From a virus, in IMG/VR virus record IMGVR_UViG_3300042386_001406, positions 1 through 64,000 of that record: DNA of 64,000 nt; one strand, 5' to 3'. Under the pieces are notes generated by a model that did no database searches, was not told where the DNA came from, and saw only the letters and a list, made by a program, of their open reading frames with translations. The translations under genes and the position numbers were made by a program. Below are positions 31,678 to 41,355 of this stretch, one piece after another; the stretch's first letter is position 1; each line of letters opens with the position of its first letter.

Positions 31678-33063
31678 ATGAAAAAACCAATCAACGAAAT
31701 AGAAAGACTTAAACTTATCGCTGGTTTAATTAACGAAATTAATTATAATGACTCAGTATACGGCGTTAAAAGAACAACATTAACTGAGGGTAAAAAGAAA
31801 AAAGAAGTTAAAGAATTATCTATAGACGTTGCTAACCCATACGAATACCGTATGGGTCTTCAATATGAACTAGAGCAAATGGATGACTATAGTAATGAAT
31901 CTTTAGAAAAAGCTAAATCAATTGTATTGAAGAACTTAGCTAAAGATGTTAACTTCTATACTACTTTACTTAACCAAGATCAATCACCTTATAAGTTTGA
32001 AGCTCCTGAAACAGACAAACCAGGTATGCAAGCTAAAGCTGATGGTTATTTAAAGAAAGAATTAAAGAAAGATGCTAAAGCTAATGTACAAGATACATTA
32101 GGTAAAAAAGAAGCAGGTTCTAAAAAACCTAAAGGTGTTAAAGTAATGCCTGATAAAGGTGTAACTGGCTCTGAAAAAACCATTAAAGAGAATCTTATTA
32201 ATGAGGTAATATTAAAAGTATATCATTATGATCCATCATCAGGTGATTTAGAAGATGTGGATGTTGAATATTTTAGTTCTGAAGAAGAAGCTAAAAAAGC
32301 TGCTTTAGCTCATCATTGGCAAGTAGCTTTTGATAATGGAGATACAGATCTTAGTAAAGAAGATTTTATATCTCAAACTAACTTTGATGACTTTGAACCA
32401 TATAACAACTACGATTATAAAATAGTATCTGATAAAGGTAATATTAAAGAAGGATTAGAAGAAGCTTCAAAAGATCCACATGACAAAGCTAAGGTAATGA
32501 AAGTGGATGGTAAATTCGAAGTTTATACAACTCAAGATGGTGAAATAAAAACATTCGATAAAGAAGCTGATGCTAAAGCATTTGCTGATAAATATAACAG
32601 TGAGAATGTTAAAGAAGGTTCATTCATGGGTGGTGTTGATTTAGGTGCTTCATTTGATAAAATGAAAGGACAAATGAATGCTGAAGATGAATTTAATTCA
32701 TTAATGTCTAAGTATGACTGGTATTATGAAATGAGCGATGATCCACGTGCTTATGATCGTGGAACAGCTATGAATAGTAAATTAAAGATGTTAGGTAAGC
32801 AAATTGGTGTTGATAAAGCTATTGAATTATTCAACTCTAAAGCTCCATCTGATAGAAAAATAACATCTTCTTTCTTTATGGAAGGTGAAGATAAGCATTC
32901 TAAAATTAAAGAAGCATTAAAAGCTGCTTTAAAGAAAGCTTTAAAAGAAGAAGATCCAGCTATGGCTAGAATAGAAAAAGACGAAGAAGCCGCTGAAAAA
33001 GCTTTAGCACAAATATTAACAAAGAAAGCAGCTGTATTAGCTAAACCAGGAACCCAAGGATAA
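31678..33063 (+). CDS. prohead core/internal protein candidate
   Basis: A 461-residue Lys/Glu/Ala-rich protein. The N-terminus (NEIERLKLIAGLINE-INYND) matches the pattern of the 87-residue protein at 10752. Internal features: a domain around 175-260 (VYHYDPSSGDLEDVDVEYFS), a short segment FEVYTTQDGEIKTFDKEADA, and a basic-acidic helix near the end (KEALKAALKKALKEED). Several (I/L)-x-E sites (LINE, GLEE) separate these parts, so it might be processed. It overlaps the protease gene by TAATG. Confidence 0.5.
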   Translation: MKKPINEIERLKLIAGLINEINYNDSVYGVKRTTLTEGKKKKEVKELSIDVANPYEYRMGLQYELEQMDDYSNESLEKAKSIVLKNLAKDVNFYTTLLNQDQSPYKFEAPETDKPGMQAKADGYLKKELKKDAKANVQDTLGKKEAGSKKPKGVKVMPDKGVTGSEKTIKENLINEVILKVYHYDPSSGDLEDVDVEYFSSEEEAKKAALAHHWQVAFDNGDTDLSKEDFISQTNFDDFEPYNNYDYKIVSDKGNIKEGLEEASKDPHDKAKVMKVDGKFEVYTTQDGEIKTFDKEADAKAFADKYNSENVKEGSFMGGVDLGASFDKMKGQMNAEDEFNSLMSKYDWYYEMSDDPRAYDRGTAMNSKLKMLGKQIGVDKAIELFNSKAPSDRKITSSFFMEGEDKHSKIKEALKAALKKALKEEDPAMARIEKDEEAAEKALAQILTKKAAVLAKPGTQG

Positions 33064-33692
33064 TGAACAAACAAGTATTAATAGAATATTATTCATTTAC
33101 ACCTTCGCCTCGTGCTTTGCATGAGGCAAAGTTGTCTCCATCTAAAAACTTAATTGTTGAAGGTGTAGTACAACGCGCAGATGCTAAAAACCAAAACGGA
33201 CGTGTTTATCCTAAAGACACATTGAAACGTGAAGTTGAAAAATATATCCTTGGTCCAATAGCTGAAAACAGAGCATTAGGTGAACTAGACCACCCAGACT
33301 CATCAATCATTAACTTAAAGAATGTATGTCATAACATTAAATCTTTATGGTGGGATGGTGATGATTTAATGGGTAAAATTGAAGTATTACCTACACCAAG
33401 TGGTAATATATTAAAAGAATTATTTTTAAATAATATAACTGTTGGTATTTCTTCTCGTGGTATGGGTTCAGTAAAACCACTAGGTGAAGGAACAATGGAG
33501 GTACAAGATGACTTTGAATTATTATGTTGGGATTTTGTTTCAACACCATCAACTCAAGGCGCATTTATGAGACCAACAGGACTAAGTGAAAGTTATGTAC
33601 CTGGTACTCGTTCATTTGGTAAGTATACTAAAGTAAATAATCTAATCTCAGAAATTATTTGTAGTCAAACAGGTGTTTGCTGCATTAGATAA
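33063..33692 (+). CDS. prohead maturation protease, T4 gp21-like (peptidase S80)
   Basis: A 209-residue serine protease. The triad is visible as His77 (GELDHPDS), Ser in GISSRGMGS (130/131) and Asp157 (CWDFVSTPSTQG). The herpesvirus-protease-like S80 family cuts scaffold, capsid and internal proteins after (I/L)-x-E during prohead maturation. That cleavage rule makes the shared N-termini in this window meaningful. The first 30 residues may be a self-cleaved pro-segment. A terminator follows and separates it from the scaffold gene. Confidence 0.9.
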   Translation: MNKQVLIEYYSFTPSPRALHEAKLSPSKNLIVEGVVQRADAKNQNGRVYPKDTLKREVEKYILGPIAENRALGELDHPDSSIINLKNVCHNIKSLWWDGDDLMGKIEVLPTPSGNILKELFLNNITVGISSRGMGSVKPLGEGTMEVQDDFELLCWDFVSTPSTQGAFMRPTGLSESYVPGTRSFGKYTKVNNLISEIICSQTGVCCIR

Positions 33693-33723
33693 GCCCCGCT
33701 ATAGTCTCAGCATTATAGCTCTG

Positions 33724-33755
33724 AACCCAGCCCCGTAAGGCTGGGTTTCATTTTT
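33724..33755 (+). terminator. intrinsic terminator after the protease gene
   Basis: A perfect 9-bp stem (AACCCAGCC / GGCTGGGTT) with a CCGTAA loop, followed by TCATTTTT. Confidence 0.85.
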
Positions 33756-33775
33756 ATCGCTTTGAGCACTTTTCA

Positions 33776-33785
33776 CATATTTATG
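33776..33785 (+). promoter_or_regulatory. ATATTTAT box upstream of the scaffold leader
   Basis: Reads CATATTTATG, 20 nt after the terminator and 100 nt before the scaffold ATG; it would produce a structured leader. Confidence 0.5.
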
Positions 33786-33797
33786 AACATCCCACAT

Positions 33798-33877
33798 ATG
33801 AGATCTCCAATATCTCATTAATTTAACGTTTTTAATCTTATATTGCTTCCCCTACTAATAAGCAATCAAAAAGGAGA
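33798..33877 (+). promoter_or_regulatory. structured leader and strong ribosome-binding site of the scaffold gene
   Basis: Two hairpins: 33798-33818 (ATGAGAT / ATCTCAT, 7-nt loop) and 33842-33866 (ATTGCTT / AAGCAAT, 11-nt loop). Then AGGAGA at 33872-33877, 8 nt before the ATG. This is one of the few good Shine-Dalgarno sites in the window. It precedes a protein needed in large amounts. Confidence 0.6.
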
Positions 33878-33885
33878 AAATTCAG

Positions 33886-35223
33886 ATGACAAATCAAGAA
33901 TTATTCAGTCAAGCAATTGCTGATGCTAAAGCTGTTCGCGACGCTGCGGTAGCAAATGCTAAAGCCGCTCTTGAAGAAACATTTACTCCAAAAATCATGT
34001 CTATGCTTTCAGCTAAATTAAATGAGTTGGAAGAAGAAGGATTAGAAGAGAAAATGGAAAAAGAAGAAGAAGGCTACAAAAAAGAAGAAGGCCATGAAGC
34101 CGAAATTGGTTATGGAGCTGCTTCACAAAAACCTCAAATTGAAGGTGAAATGGAAGAAGCTGACAACATGGAAGAAGCTGATCTAGAAGAAATCTTAGCC
34201 CAACTTGAAGCTGAAGAAAAAGGCAAGAAAGAAGAAGGCAAAGAAGAAATGGAAGAGGCTAAAAAAGACATGGAAGAAGGTAAAAAAGAAGTTGAAGAAG
34301 CTAAGAAAAAAGACAACGACAAAAAAGAAAAAGTTGAAGAGTCTTTAGAAGAAGCTGAAGGTGACGACGAAGTTACTGAACTCACTGTCGATGAGCTTAA
34401 AGACATTATCCGTGACGTATTAAAAGACGTAATGGGTGGTGGAGAAGAAGCTGGTGAAGAAGAACTTGAAATGGATGATGAAGCTGGTGAAGAAGAGGAA
34501 ACTGAAGATGAAGAATCTATCAGCCTCGATGAATTATTAGCTGAATTAGACAAAGAAGAAGGTAAGAAAGTTGAAGAGAAAAAAGAAGTTGAGGAAAAGA
34601 AAGAAAAAGTTGAAGAAGCCACAGAAGTAGAAGAAGGCATCTCTGATGTTAAAAATTTCTTCTTAAAAGTAGCTGATGACATTAAAAAAGGACTTGGTTT
34701 AGCATGTGTTCAAGAATACAATGCTGCTATCAAAGCTGGTAAATCAGACAAAGAAGCAAGAATCATATATGACACTTGCTTATCTGGTGAAAAAGGCGGA
34801 TTCCAAGGTCCATCTGTTACTAAAGCTACATCTGGTATTGCTGAAAAGAAAGATGAAATGGAAGAAGCTAAGAAAGACTTAGAAGAAGCTATTTCTACTA
34901 TCAAGACTTTGCAAACTGAACTTAACGAAGTTAATCTCTTAAATGCGAAACTTCTTTATACAAATAAGATCTTCAAAGCTAAGTCTTTAAATGAAGCTCA
35001 AAAAGTTAAGGTATTAAAAGCTTTTGATAAAGCTACAAATGTAAGCGAAGTTAAAACTGTTTACAACACTTTATCTGAGTCTTTTGAAACTAAAACTAAA
35101 ACTACAATTAAAGAATCAGTTGGATTTGCTTCTAAAGCAGTAGGTGTTGCCCCTGCCCAACCGATTGTAGAAGGTGATGCTGCTATTCGCCGTATGCAAC
35201 AATTAGCGGGAATCGTAAAATAA
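33886..35223 (+). CDS. prohead core scaffold, T4 gp22-like
   Basis: A 445-residue protein made mostly of Glu/Lys/Ala coiled coil (KEEMEEAKKDMEEGKKEVEE), expanded well beyond T4 gp22 by acidic repeats between residues about 45 and 250. The C-terminal 110 residues (TIKTLQTELNEVNLLNAKLL, then ATNVSEVKTVYNTL) look like the conserved gp22 core, and it ends IRRMQQLAGIVK. It sits between protease and capsid genes, the T4 position. It would fill the prohead and be digested by the protease. A short Cys-containing insertion (GLACVQEYNAAIKAGKSDKE) is unusual for this family. Confidence 0.8.
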   Translation: MTNQELFSQAIADAKAVRDAAVANAKAALEETFTPKIMSMLSAKLNELEEEGLEEKMEKEEEGYKKEEGHEAEIGYGAASQKPQIEGEMEEADNMEEADLEEILAQLEAEEKGKKEEGKEEMEEAKKDMEEGKKEVEEAKKKDNDKKEKVEESLEEAEGDDEVTELTVDELKDIIRDVLKDVMGGGEEAGEEELEMDDEAGEEEETEDEESISLDELLAELDKEEGKKVEEKKEVEEKKEKVEEATEVEEGISDVKNFFLKVADDIKKGLGLACVQEYNAAIKAGKSDKEARIIYDTCLSGEKGGFQGPSVTKATSGIAEKKDEMEEAKKDLEEAISTIKTLQTELNEVNLLNAKLLYTNKIFKAKSLNEAQKVKVLKAFDKATNVSEVKTVYNTLSESFETKTKTTIKESVGFASKAVGVAPAQPIVEGDAAIRRMQQLAGIVK

Positions 35224-35252
35224 ACAATTTAAAAAACAAAAATTCATTCAAA

Positions 35253-36920
35253 ATGAGTCAAATTCAATCTTTAATCGAATCTGCTAACCCATGGCAGTCA
35301 CAGCAAGGCGAGGCTTCTCGTTTAGCTAACAAGTGGGAAAAATCAGGTTTGTTAGAAGGTCTTACTGACTACAACAAATCTAATATGGCTGTAATGCTTG
35401 AGAACCAAGCTAAGCAATTAGTTGTTGAACAGTCAAACACTGGAACTGGTGGTACTTTTACTCCAGGAACTGGTGAGCAGTGGGCTGGCGTAGCTTTACC
35501 ACTCGTTCGTAAGGTATTCGGACAAATCGCTTCTAAAGAATTCGTTTCTGTACAACCAATGAGCTTACCAGCTGGTTTAGTGTTCTTCTTAGATTTCCAA
35601 TACGGAACTAATAAAGATCCATTCACTTCTGGTAATTCACTTTATGGTACAGCTTACACTCAAGGTGATTCTGGCTTTGGTAACTTAGCTCAGGGTGGTC
35701 TTTATGGTGCTGGCCGTTGGGGTTATTCAGTTAACCAATTCTCATCTTCATTAACTGGTGCTACATCTGCAGCTGCTGCTACATTTGATGCTATCAACTG
35801 GGATTCTGATTATTCTCAGTCTATTGTTAATAGCAAGATCATTCAAATTGCTTTCACAACTGGTTCAGCTGGTTTCCCAACTAACTTTGATGTGAATGGT
35901 GTTCGTGATCTTTATTTGATCGATGGTACTCCTGCTTCTCCAGGAACTGTTATCACTTCAGCTACATTATTACCTCAGTTTACTACAATTGCTGGTGGTA
36001 CAGTTAAGTTATTCGTAACTGCTTCTGGTGTTGCTGCTGTTAACGCTATCACAGGTGGTATGACTTTATTCTTCAACAAGAAGACTGCTGATAACGCTCG
36101 TGGTGATTTTGAAAATGCTGCTGGTGCTGGTTATCCAAACGCAGAAAGCAATACAGAAATCGTAATCCCAGAGATCAATGTACAATTACGTTCTGAGACT
36201 ATTGCTGCTAAAACTCGTAAGTTAAAAGCACAATGGACTCCAGAATTCGCTCAAGACTTAAACGCTTACCAAAACTTGGATGCTGAAGCTGAATTAACTT
36301 CTATGTTATCAGAGTACATCTCTTTAGAGATCGACTTAGAAATCATGGATATGTTAATCCAGAACGCTCCAATCGTTGAACAATGGTCAGCTAAAGTGGG
36401 CGGTACTGTAACTGCAGGTTCATCTAACATTGCTTACAACACATCAGGTGTTTATTACACTCAGATGACTTGGTTCCAAACTTTAGGTATCAAATTACAA
36501 AAAGTTTCTAACCAAATTCACCAACGTACTTTACGTGGTGGTGCTAATTTCATGGTAGTTTCTCCAACTGTAGCTACTATCCTTGAGTCAATTCCAGGAT
36601 TTGCAGCTGATACAGACGGTGCAGCTGACAACATGAAGTATGCATTCGGCGTACAGAAAATTGGTCAATTAAACAGCCGTTACAAAGTTTACAAGAATCC
36701 TTACATGATCGAGAATACTATCTTAATGGGATTCCGTGGTAACCAATTCTTAGAGACTGGTGCTGTTTATGCTCCATACATTCCGTTAATCATGACTCCA
36801 TTAGTGTACGATCCAAATACCTTCACTCCAAGAAAAGGTATCATGACTCGTTACGCGAAGAAAATGGTACGTCCTGAATTCTACGGTAAGGTATTTATTG
36901 CTGACTTACAAGTTATCTAA
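35253..36920 (+). CDS. major capsid protein, T4 gp23-like
   Basis: A 555-residue HK97-fold capsid protein. The N-terminus (WEKSGLLEGLTDYNKSNMAV, then MLENQAKQL) parallels the T4 gp23 pro-region. The likely protease site is after VVE59, in the place where gp23 is cut after Glu65. The EFVSVQPMSLPAGLVFFLDF segment is the conserved gp23 core. The mature shell protein would start at about residue 60. A terminator lies 26 bases after the stop, so the scaffold-capsid pair forms a unit. Codon choice is relatively rich in C-ending codons, as expected for a highly expressed gene. Confidence 0.93.
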   Translation: MSQIQSLIESANPWQSQQGEASRLANKWEKSGLLEGLTDYNKSNMAVMLENQAKQLVVEQSNTGTGGTFTPGTGEQWAGVALPLVRKVFGQIASKEFVSVQPMSLPAGLVFFLDFQYGTNKDPFTSGNSLYGTAYTQGDSGFGNLAQGGLYGAGRWGYSVNQFSSSLTGATSAAAATFDAINWDSDYSQSIVNSKIIQIAFTTGSAGFPTNFDVNGVRDLYLIDGTPASPGTVITSATLLPQFTTIAGGTVKLFVTASGVAAVNAITGGMTLFFNKKTADNARGDFENAAGAGYPNAESNTEIVIPEINVQLRSETIAAKTRKLKAQWTPEFAQDLNAYQNLDAEAELTSMLSEYISLEIDLEIMDMLIQNAPIVEQWSAKVGGTVTAGSSNIAYNTSGVYYTQMTWFQTLGIKLQKVSNQIHQRTLRGGANFMVVSPTVATILESIPGFAADTDGAADNMKYAFGVQKIGQLNSRYKVYKNPYMIENTILMGFRGNQFLETGAVYAPYIPLIMTPLVYDPNTFTPRKGIMTRYAKKMVRPEFYGKVFIADLQVI

Positions 36921-36946
36921 TAAATAACCCTTAGAGTTAAAGAAAG

Positions 36947-36972
36947 ACCCGAGCGCAAGCTCGGGTTTTTTC
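36947..36972 (+). terminator. intrinsic terminator after the capsid gene
   Basis: An 8-bp stem (ACCCGAGC / GCTCGGGT) with a GCAA tetraloop, followed by TTTTTTC. Confidence 0.9.
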
Positions 36973-36975
36973 TTT

Positions 36976-36985
36976 CATATTTATA
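36976..36985 (+). promoter_or_regulatory. ATATTTAT box upstream of phoH
   Basis: Reads CATATTTATA just after the terminator; 14 nt before the ATG at 37000. Confidence 0.55.
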
Positions 36986-36999
36986 GCAAATAATGTTAT

Positions 37000-37668
37000 A
37001 TGCGTGAACCAAATCGTGAGAGGAAGAATGACATTAAATCTATTAATGCGTTACAGTTAAATGAAGAACAAAAAGAAGCAAAACGATTAATAGTAGAAAA
37101 TCAAGTAGTAATTATAACAGGTAGAGCGGGATCAGGTAAATCATTAGTATGTGCTCAAGCCGCCTTAGATTTTCTTAAGAAAAAACAAATTAGTTGTATT
37201 TACAACACACGAGCAGCTATTGAAGTAGGTAAATCATTAGGATTTCTACCAGGTGATATTAATGGTAAGTTTGATCCATACATGGAAGCATTAGTTGAAA
37301 ATCTAGTTAAATGTTGTTCAAATAAAAATGAAGTACCTGAATTAATTGAGGAAGGTAAAGTTAAAGCTATGCCTGTACAATTTATTAGAGGTAAAACTAT
37401 AGACGACATACTAATTGTAGAAGAGGCTCAAAACCTAACTAAAGGCGAAATGTTAGCTATATTAACTCGTTTAGGTAAAACAGGTAAAATAGTGATTAAC
37501 GGCGATAATGAGCAAACTGATATCAAAACACCTACTGGTGAAATAAACGGGTTATCTTACGCTATTGAATTATCTAAAAAGATTGAAGAAATTAAGTGGA
37601 TTAAACTAAAAGAAAACCACAGATCTGATTTAGTAGGTAAAATACTTGAATACGAATACGGGAAATAA
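37000..37668 (+). CDS. phoH: PhoH-like ATPase
   Basis: A 222-residue P-loop ATPase. Walker A is GRAGSGKS (41-48), Walker B is ILIVEEAQN, then VINGDNEQTD (sensor) and an Arg in LKENHRSDL. The order and length match the PhoH family, common in marine phages and linked in bacteria to phosphate starvation and RNA metabolism, though the phage function is unresolved. It forms its own unit between a terminator and the next ATATTTAT box. Confidence 0.85.
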   Translation: MREPNRERKNDIKSINALQLNEEQKEAKRLIVENQVVIITGRAGSGKSLVCAQAALDFLKKKQISCIYNTRAAIEVGKSLGFLPGDINGKFDPYMEALVENLVKCCSNKNEVPELIEEGKVKAMPVQFIRGKTIDDILIVEEAQNLTKGEMLAILTRLGKTGKIVINGDNEQTDIKTPTGEINGLSYAIELSKKIEEIKWIKLKENHRSDLVGKILEYEYGK

Positions 37669-37669
37669 T

Positions 37670-37679
37670 AATATTTATA
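37670..37679 (+). promoter_or_regulatory. ATATTTAT box upstream of the neck genes
   Basis: Reads AATATTTATA, 20 nt before the ATG at 37700. Confidence 0.5.
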
Positions 37680-37699
37680 TTAGAATAATACTAATATAA

Positions 37700-39340
37700 A
37701 TGGCGCAAAACCTTACACAATTATACGGAGCTGGTAACATATCAACTGGATTTGGTTCTTTAACTACAGTTAAAGGCAATACCCCGTTTGGATATTTTGA
37801 CAATGATACAGAGTTTGTTAGAGATGCTAAAAACTGTACTGTATTTGTAGCCCAACGTTTAGGAATTACATCTGGTATTGGTGCTGGTTTATTTTTAAAT
37901 TTAAGTGATATTGGTGTTTATGCCGCATTTGAAGAAGCAGTATTAACATATGGTAACATGGTTTACCAATATAAAATCAGAGACAACTATATTAACTTAG
38001 AAGGTTCTGAAACAGATGTATTTAACCAATCTAGTACAACTTTAATTAATAGTGTTTCTAACAGAACACCTATATTCTGGTCTCCAGCTCGTACTGCTAA
38101 ATGGGATGAAATTGGAAATGATACTTTCTATTCTCAATCTATTGTAGATAGTGAGGTATTTGTAATGTCAGCTTCATTAAGTGACTTTGTTGCTCCAAAT
38201 TTAGATTTTTTAAATAACTTTACTTTAGCAGGTGATGCTTTTTATAATGGTAGTAGTAATGTCAATTTATCAAGAGTTGTATTAAATCAATTTAATAAAG
38301 TAGCTGGCCCAACTTCTGGATCAAACAATATTATAACTAATGGTAGTGACTTTATTTATTTCTTTACTGTTGATCCAGGTGTGAGTGGAGGATATCCATC
38401 TCGTTTTAATAACTATTCTACAAATGGTATTCCAACAGTTTATTATCAAGCTCGTTTACAAAACGAATTGAATAATAAAGTATTAAATAATAACTTAGCA
38501 GCTCAAATTAGAATAGCTGACACTTATGGAGGTGAAGCTAGTGTAGGTGGTACAGTATTAGAATATACTGGATCACTTACTTTAATTCCTAACCAACAAA
38601 ATTATGACTTAAATGCTTGGGCCGCTGATTCTGCCTCATTACAAGATGGAGATTCAATAGAAGTAAGACAAATATTTTATCAAGAACCTCCAGCAATTGT
38701 AAGATACTTTGATCCATATGCTGGTACAGGTACTGGTGTTCAAGGATTACTTGAAACATTTGGATTTGGTTCTTACTCACCTGGTATTAACTTTATGTTA
38801 ATGCCTGTATATTGGGACATTCAAAAGATTCAAGCAATTGAATTTAACGACCAAGTAAGAAAATCAGCTTTTAGCTTTGATTTAGTTGATAATCAACTTA
38901 GATTATTTCCTGTACCTGGTGACATATATATAGGGCATAAATTATGGTTTAGATATGTTAAGAAAATGGATAAAAACAAACCTACAGTTAGTACTGTGAG
39001 GAATGTTGTATCTGATGTAATGAGAGTTCCTTATCGTAATCCAATTTACTCTAATATTAACCATGTAGGTAGAATGTGGGTTTATAGATATACTTTAGCT
39101 ATCTGTAAAGAAATAGAAGGACAAGTTAAAACAGCCTTAGATACAGGACAAATTCCAGGTATGTTTAAAGGTACTGAATTATTAACTGATGCTAGACAAG
39201 AAAAACAAGACTTAATGACTGAATTAAAAGAGATGCTTAATGAAGTTTCTCGTAGAGCTCAATTAGAGCGTAAACAACAAGAGGCTGACTTTACTCGTCA
39301 ATCAATGAATCAAGTACCATTATTAATTTACGCTTTATAA
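37700..39340 (+). CDS. neck protein, T4 gp13-like
   Basis: A 546-residue protein. Its last 150 residues ([20 protein letters not shown], then [20 protein letters not shown] and [12 protein letters not shown]) follow the pattern of gp13 neck proteins in T4-like cyanophages, which close the head after packaging. The N-terminal 350 residues are longer than gp13 and contain a beta-rich insertion. It begins a run of neck and tail-connector genes. The assignment rests on the C-terminal pattern and the gene order. Confidence 0.6.
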   Translation: MAQNLTQLYGAGNISTGFGSLTTVKGNTPFGYFDNDTEFVRDAKNCTVFVAQRLGITSGIGAGLFLNLSDIGVYAAFEEAVLTYGNMVYQYKIRDNYINLEGSETDVFNQSSTTLINSVSNRTPIFWSPARTAKWDEIGNDTFYSQSIVDSEVFVMSASLSDFVAPNLDFLNNFTLAGDAFYNGSSNVNLSRVVLNQFNKVAGPTSGSNNIITNGSDFIYFFTVDPGVSGGYPSRFNNYSTNGIPTVYYQARLQNELNNKVLNNNLAAQIRIADTYGGEASVGGTVLEYTGSLTLIPNQQNYDLNAWAADSASLQDGDSIEVRQIFYQEPPAIVRYFDPYAGTGTGVQGLLETFGFGSYSPGINFMLMPVYWDIQKIQAIEFNDQVRKSAFSFDLVDNQLRLFPVPGDIYIGHKLWFRYVKKMDKNKPTVSTVRNVVSDVMRVPYRNPIYSNINHVGRMWVYRYTLAICKEIEGQVKTALDTGQIPGMFKGTELLTDARQEKQDLMTELKEMLNEVSRRAQLERKQQEADFTRQSMNQVPLLIYAL

Positions 39341-39344
39341 TATT

Positions 39345-40112
39345 ATGTTTTCAAATACTTATCCAAGAAGATTTTTCATGCCTGATGATCCAAATGATGG
39401 AAATGGACCTATAAACCAAGCTACACCAACACCTACCCCAACACCAGGACCAACATCCACTCCAACTCCAACTCCTACAGCAACACCAACTGGGGCTCCT
39501 ACTTTTACACCAACCCCAACTCCATTACCAACATCTACACCTACACCAACTGAAACTCCTATACCTACAGATACACCAACTCCAACACCAACTCCAACAC
39601 CAACACCACAATGTATTGACTTTGCTAGTCCACAACTAGTACAAGCATCACTTGTATCATTTTTAACTGATAGAGTACTTTACTATAAGTTAAATTTAGA
39701 GCAAACTCAAAAGAATATATATGGTGAATCATTAGAAAAATGGTATTATGAGGCTATAGAAACAAAAGGAGCTGTAACAAGAGATCCTGAAACTATAGAT
39801 AATGAAATGTTTGGACCTGATATAATGCAGCATATCACTATTCAGTTACCTGAGGCTGTATTAAATCCAAATAATCCATTTAATATAATAGTTCCTATAA
39901 ACATAATACCAGAAATAGGAGATATAATTTTTGATATTGGTAGAGAAAGATATTATGAAATACATAACATAGTAATAGACTATTATCCTATAGTTTCAAA
40001 TATTGGTGTTACAAGTCTAAGTTGCCCTCCAGTTAAAATACTGAAGTATGATTTAGATTGTTATATGACAAGAGTAAGTAGACTTAATTTATTACCTTAT
40101 AAATTATTATAA
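39345..40112 (+). CDS. neck protein, possibly gp14-like, with Thr-Pro insertion
   Basis: A 255-residue protein. A short N-terminal part ([20 protein letters not shown]) is separated from the main domain by a Thr-Pro tract (about residues 26-88). The main domain ([20 protein letters not shown], later [20 protein letters not shown]) resembles T4-like gp14 in the IPxxGDIIFD element. Placement after the gp13-like gene supports this. The Pro-Thr insertion in a connector protein is unusual and could protrude from the neck like a whisker. The stop overlaps the next ATG. Confidence 0.5.
   Translation: MFSNTYPRRFFMPDDPNDGNGPINQATPTPTPTPGPTSTPTPTPTATPTGAPTFTPTPTPLPTSTPTPTETPIPTDTPTPTPTPTPTPQCIDFASPQLVQASLVSFLTDRVLYYKLNLEQTQKNIYGESLEKWYYEAIETKGAVTRDPETIDNEMFGPDIMQHITIQLPEAVLNPNNPFNIIVPINIIPEIGDIIFDIGRERYYEIHNIVIDYYPIVSNIGVTSLSCPPVKILKYDLDCYMTRVSRLNLLPYKLL
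39420..39608 (+). repeat. Thr-Pro coding tract in the neck protein
   Basis: CCAACA/CCTACA/CCAACT repeats interrupted by codons for Gly-Ala, Leu and Glu-Thr-Pro-Ile. Same repeat type as at 3058, 4022 and 58384. Confidence 0.8.
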
Positions 40113-41350
40113 TGCCTAAAACTAGAAAACCAAGACCAAAAAATCTTCGTGAGATATATGATGAAGCATTAGGCACTAATGCTCAAGATCCTAATTTAGG
40201 ATTAAGAGCATCAGATAACTTTGTCAATAGAGGAAACGAAGTATCTACAAAAGGTGATAGAACAAAAGATATATCCATTAGTATAATGGATATTGATACT
40301 TCTATTATTAAATATATTGAACAAAAAGTTAAACCATCTATAATGCAAGATGGTAATCGACTTCAAGTACCTGTAATGTATGGTTTCCCAGAGCGTTGGG
40401 CAACAATTCAAGAAAAAGGATTTTTAAGAGAATACTCAGGAAGATTTGTAGCACCTGTTATTGTATTGAAACGTGATAGTTTAGAGGCAAATAGAACTTT
40501 AGGAACTAAAATTGATGCTAACCGACCACAAAATATATATGCATTTGAAGTACCATATACAAAGAAAAATCAATACGATAATTTTGCAGCTCTCTCAAAT
40601 AGAATCCCTGTTAAGGAATATAGGATGGTTGTAATGCCTGAATATGTTACTTTAAAGTATAGTGCTGTTGTGTTTACAAATCATTTAGAACAAAATAATA
40701 AAATTATAGAGGCATTACAATATGCCGCTAACACATATTGGGGTGAAGAAGGTAGATTTCAATTTAGAGCTAATATTGGTTCTTTTACTACATCAACAGA
40801 ATATAGTGTAGGACAAGATAGAACAACAAGAACTAACTTTGATATCACTTTAAATGGATACATCATTCCAGACACAGTAAATAGAGATATTTCTTATCCT
40901 AAAAAATATTTATCAAAAGCACAATTAGTATTTAATTTAGAAACTGATGATGTAGATATATTCACTATTGGAACTACACCATCAAATACTGTTAAAAAAC
41001 AAGCTGTTAACTTCCCAACACCAGCTCAAAATATTGAGATTGTAGATGCTTCAAATGCTGTTGTAGCTTATTTAGCAGGTATTGTGACTAAAACTGGAGG
41101 TGACTTACAAATTATGAGTTACAACACTTTACGTGTATTAAATAGTACCATAACACCAGCACCACCTCCATTACCTCCTACTGATAAAACTGCTTTTGAG
41201 GTGGTAATCAACGCAACTTATATACCTAACAACCTTATTGTATCTGTAACACAAAATGGAGCTAATGTTGATATAGTTATTGACACAGTAGGATTAGGGT
41301 ACAATTTAACAACAACAAATGGAGTTTCAGTAGTTGGTAAATTCTCGTAA
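40112..41350 (+). CDS. conserved connector/tail structural protein
   Basis: A 412-residue protein. Its core (VPVMYGFPERWATIQEKGFL, then REYSGRFVAPVIVLKRDSL and NRIPVKEYRMVVMPEYVTLK) belongs to a family I remember as widespread in T4-like marine phage structural clusters without a T4 name. The C-terminal 110 residues form a separate beta domain after a Pro-rich hinge (PAPPPLPPTDK). Its place after the neck genes suggests a tail terminator or sheath-stabiliser role, but I cannot show it. Coupled to the previous gene by a TAATG junction. Confidence 0.55.
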   Translation: MPKTRKPRPKNLREIYDEALGTNAQDPNLGLRASDNFVNRGNEVSTKGDRTKDISISIMDIDTSIIKYIEQKVKPSIMQDGNRLQVPVMYGFPERWATIQEKGFLREYSGRFVAPVIVLKRDSLEANRTLGTKIDANRPQNIYAFEVPYTKKNQYDNFAALSNRIPVKEYRMVVMPEYVTLKYSAVVFTNHLEQNNKIIEALQYAANTYWGEEGRFQFRANIGSFTTSTEYSVGQDRTTRTNFDITLNGYIIPDTVNRDISYPKKYLSKAQLVFNLETDDVDIFTIGTTPSNTVKKQAVNFPTPAQNIEIVDASNAVVAYLAGIVTKTGGDLQIMSYNTLRVLNSTITPAPPPLPPTDKTAFEVVINATYIPNNLIVSVTQNGANVDIVIDTVGLGYNLTTTNGVSVVGKFS

Positions 41351-41355
41351 AAAAC

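Noticed and set aside
34134-34904. Ser-rich open frames on the minus strand under the scaffold gene
   Set aside because: Complement of the Glu/Lys-rich coding sequence; no start signals, and all other genes are on the + strand.
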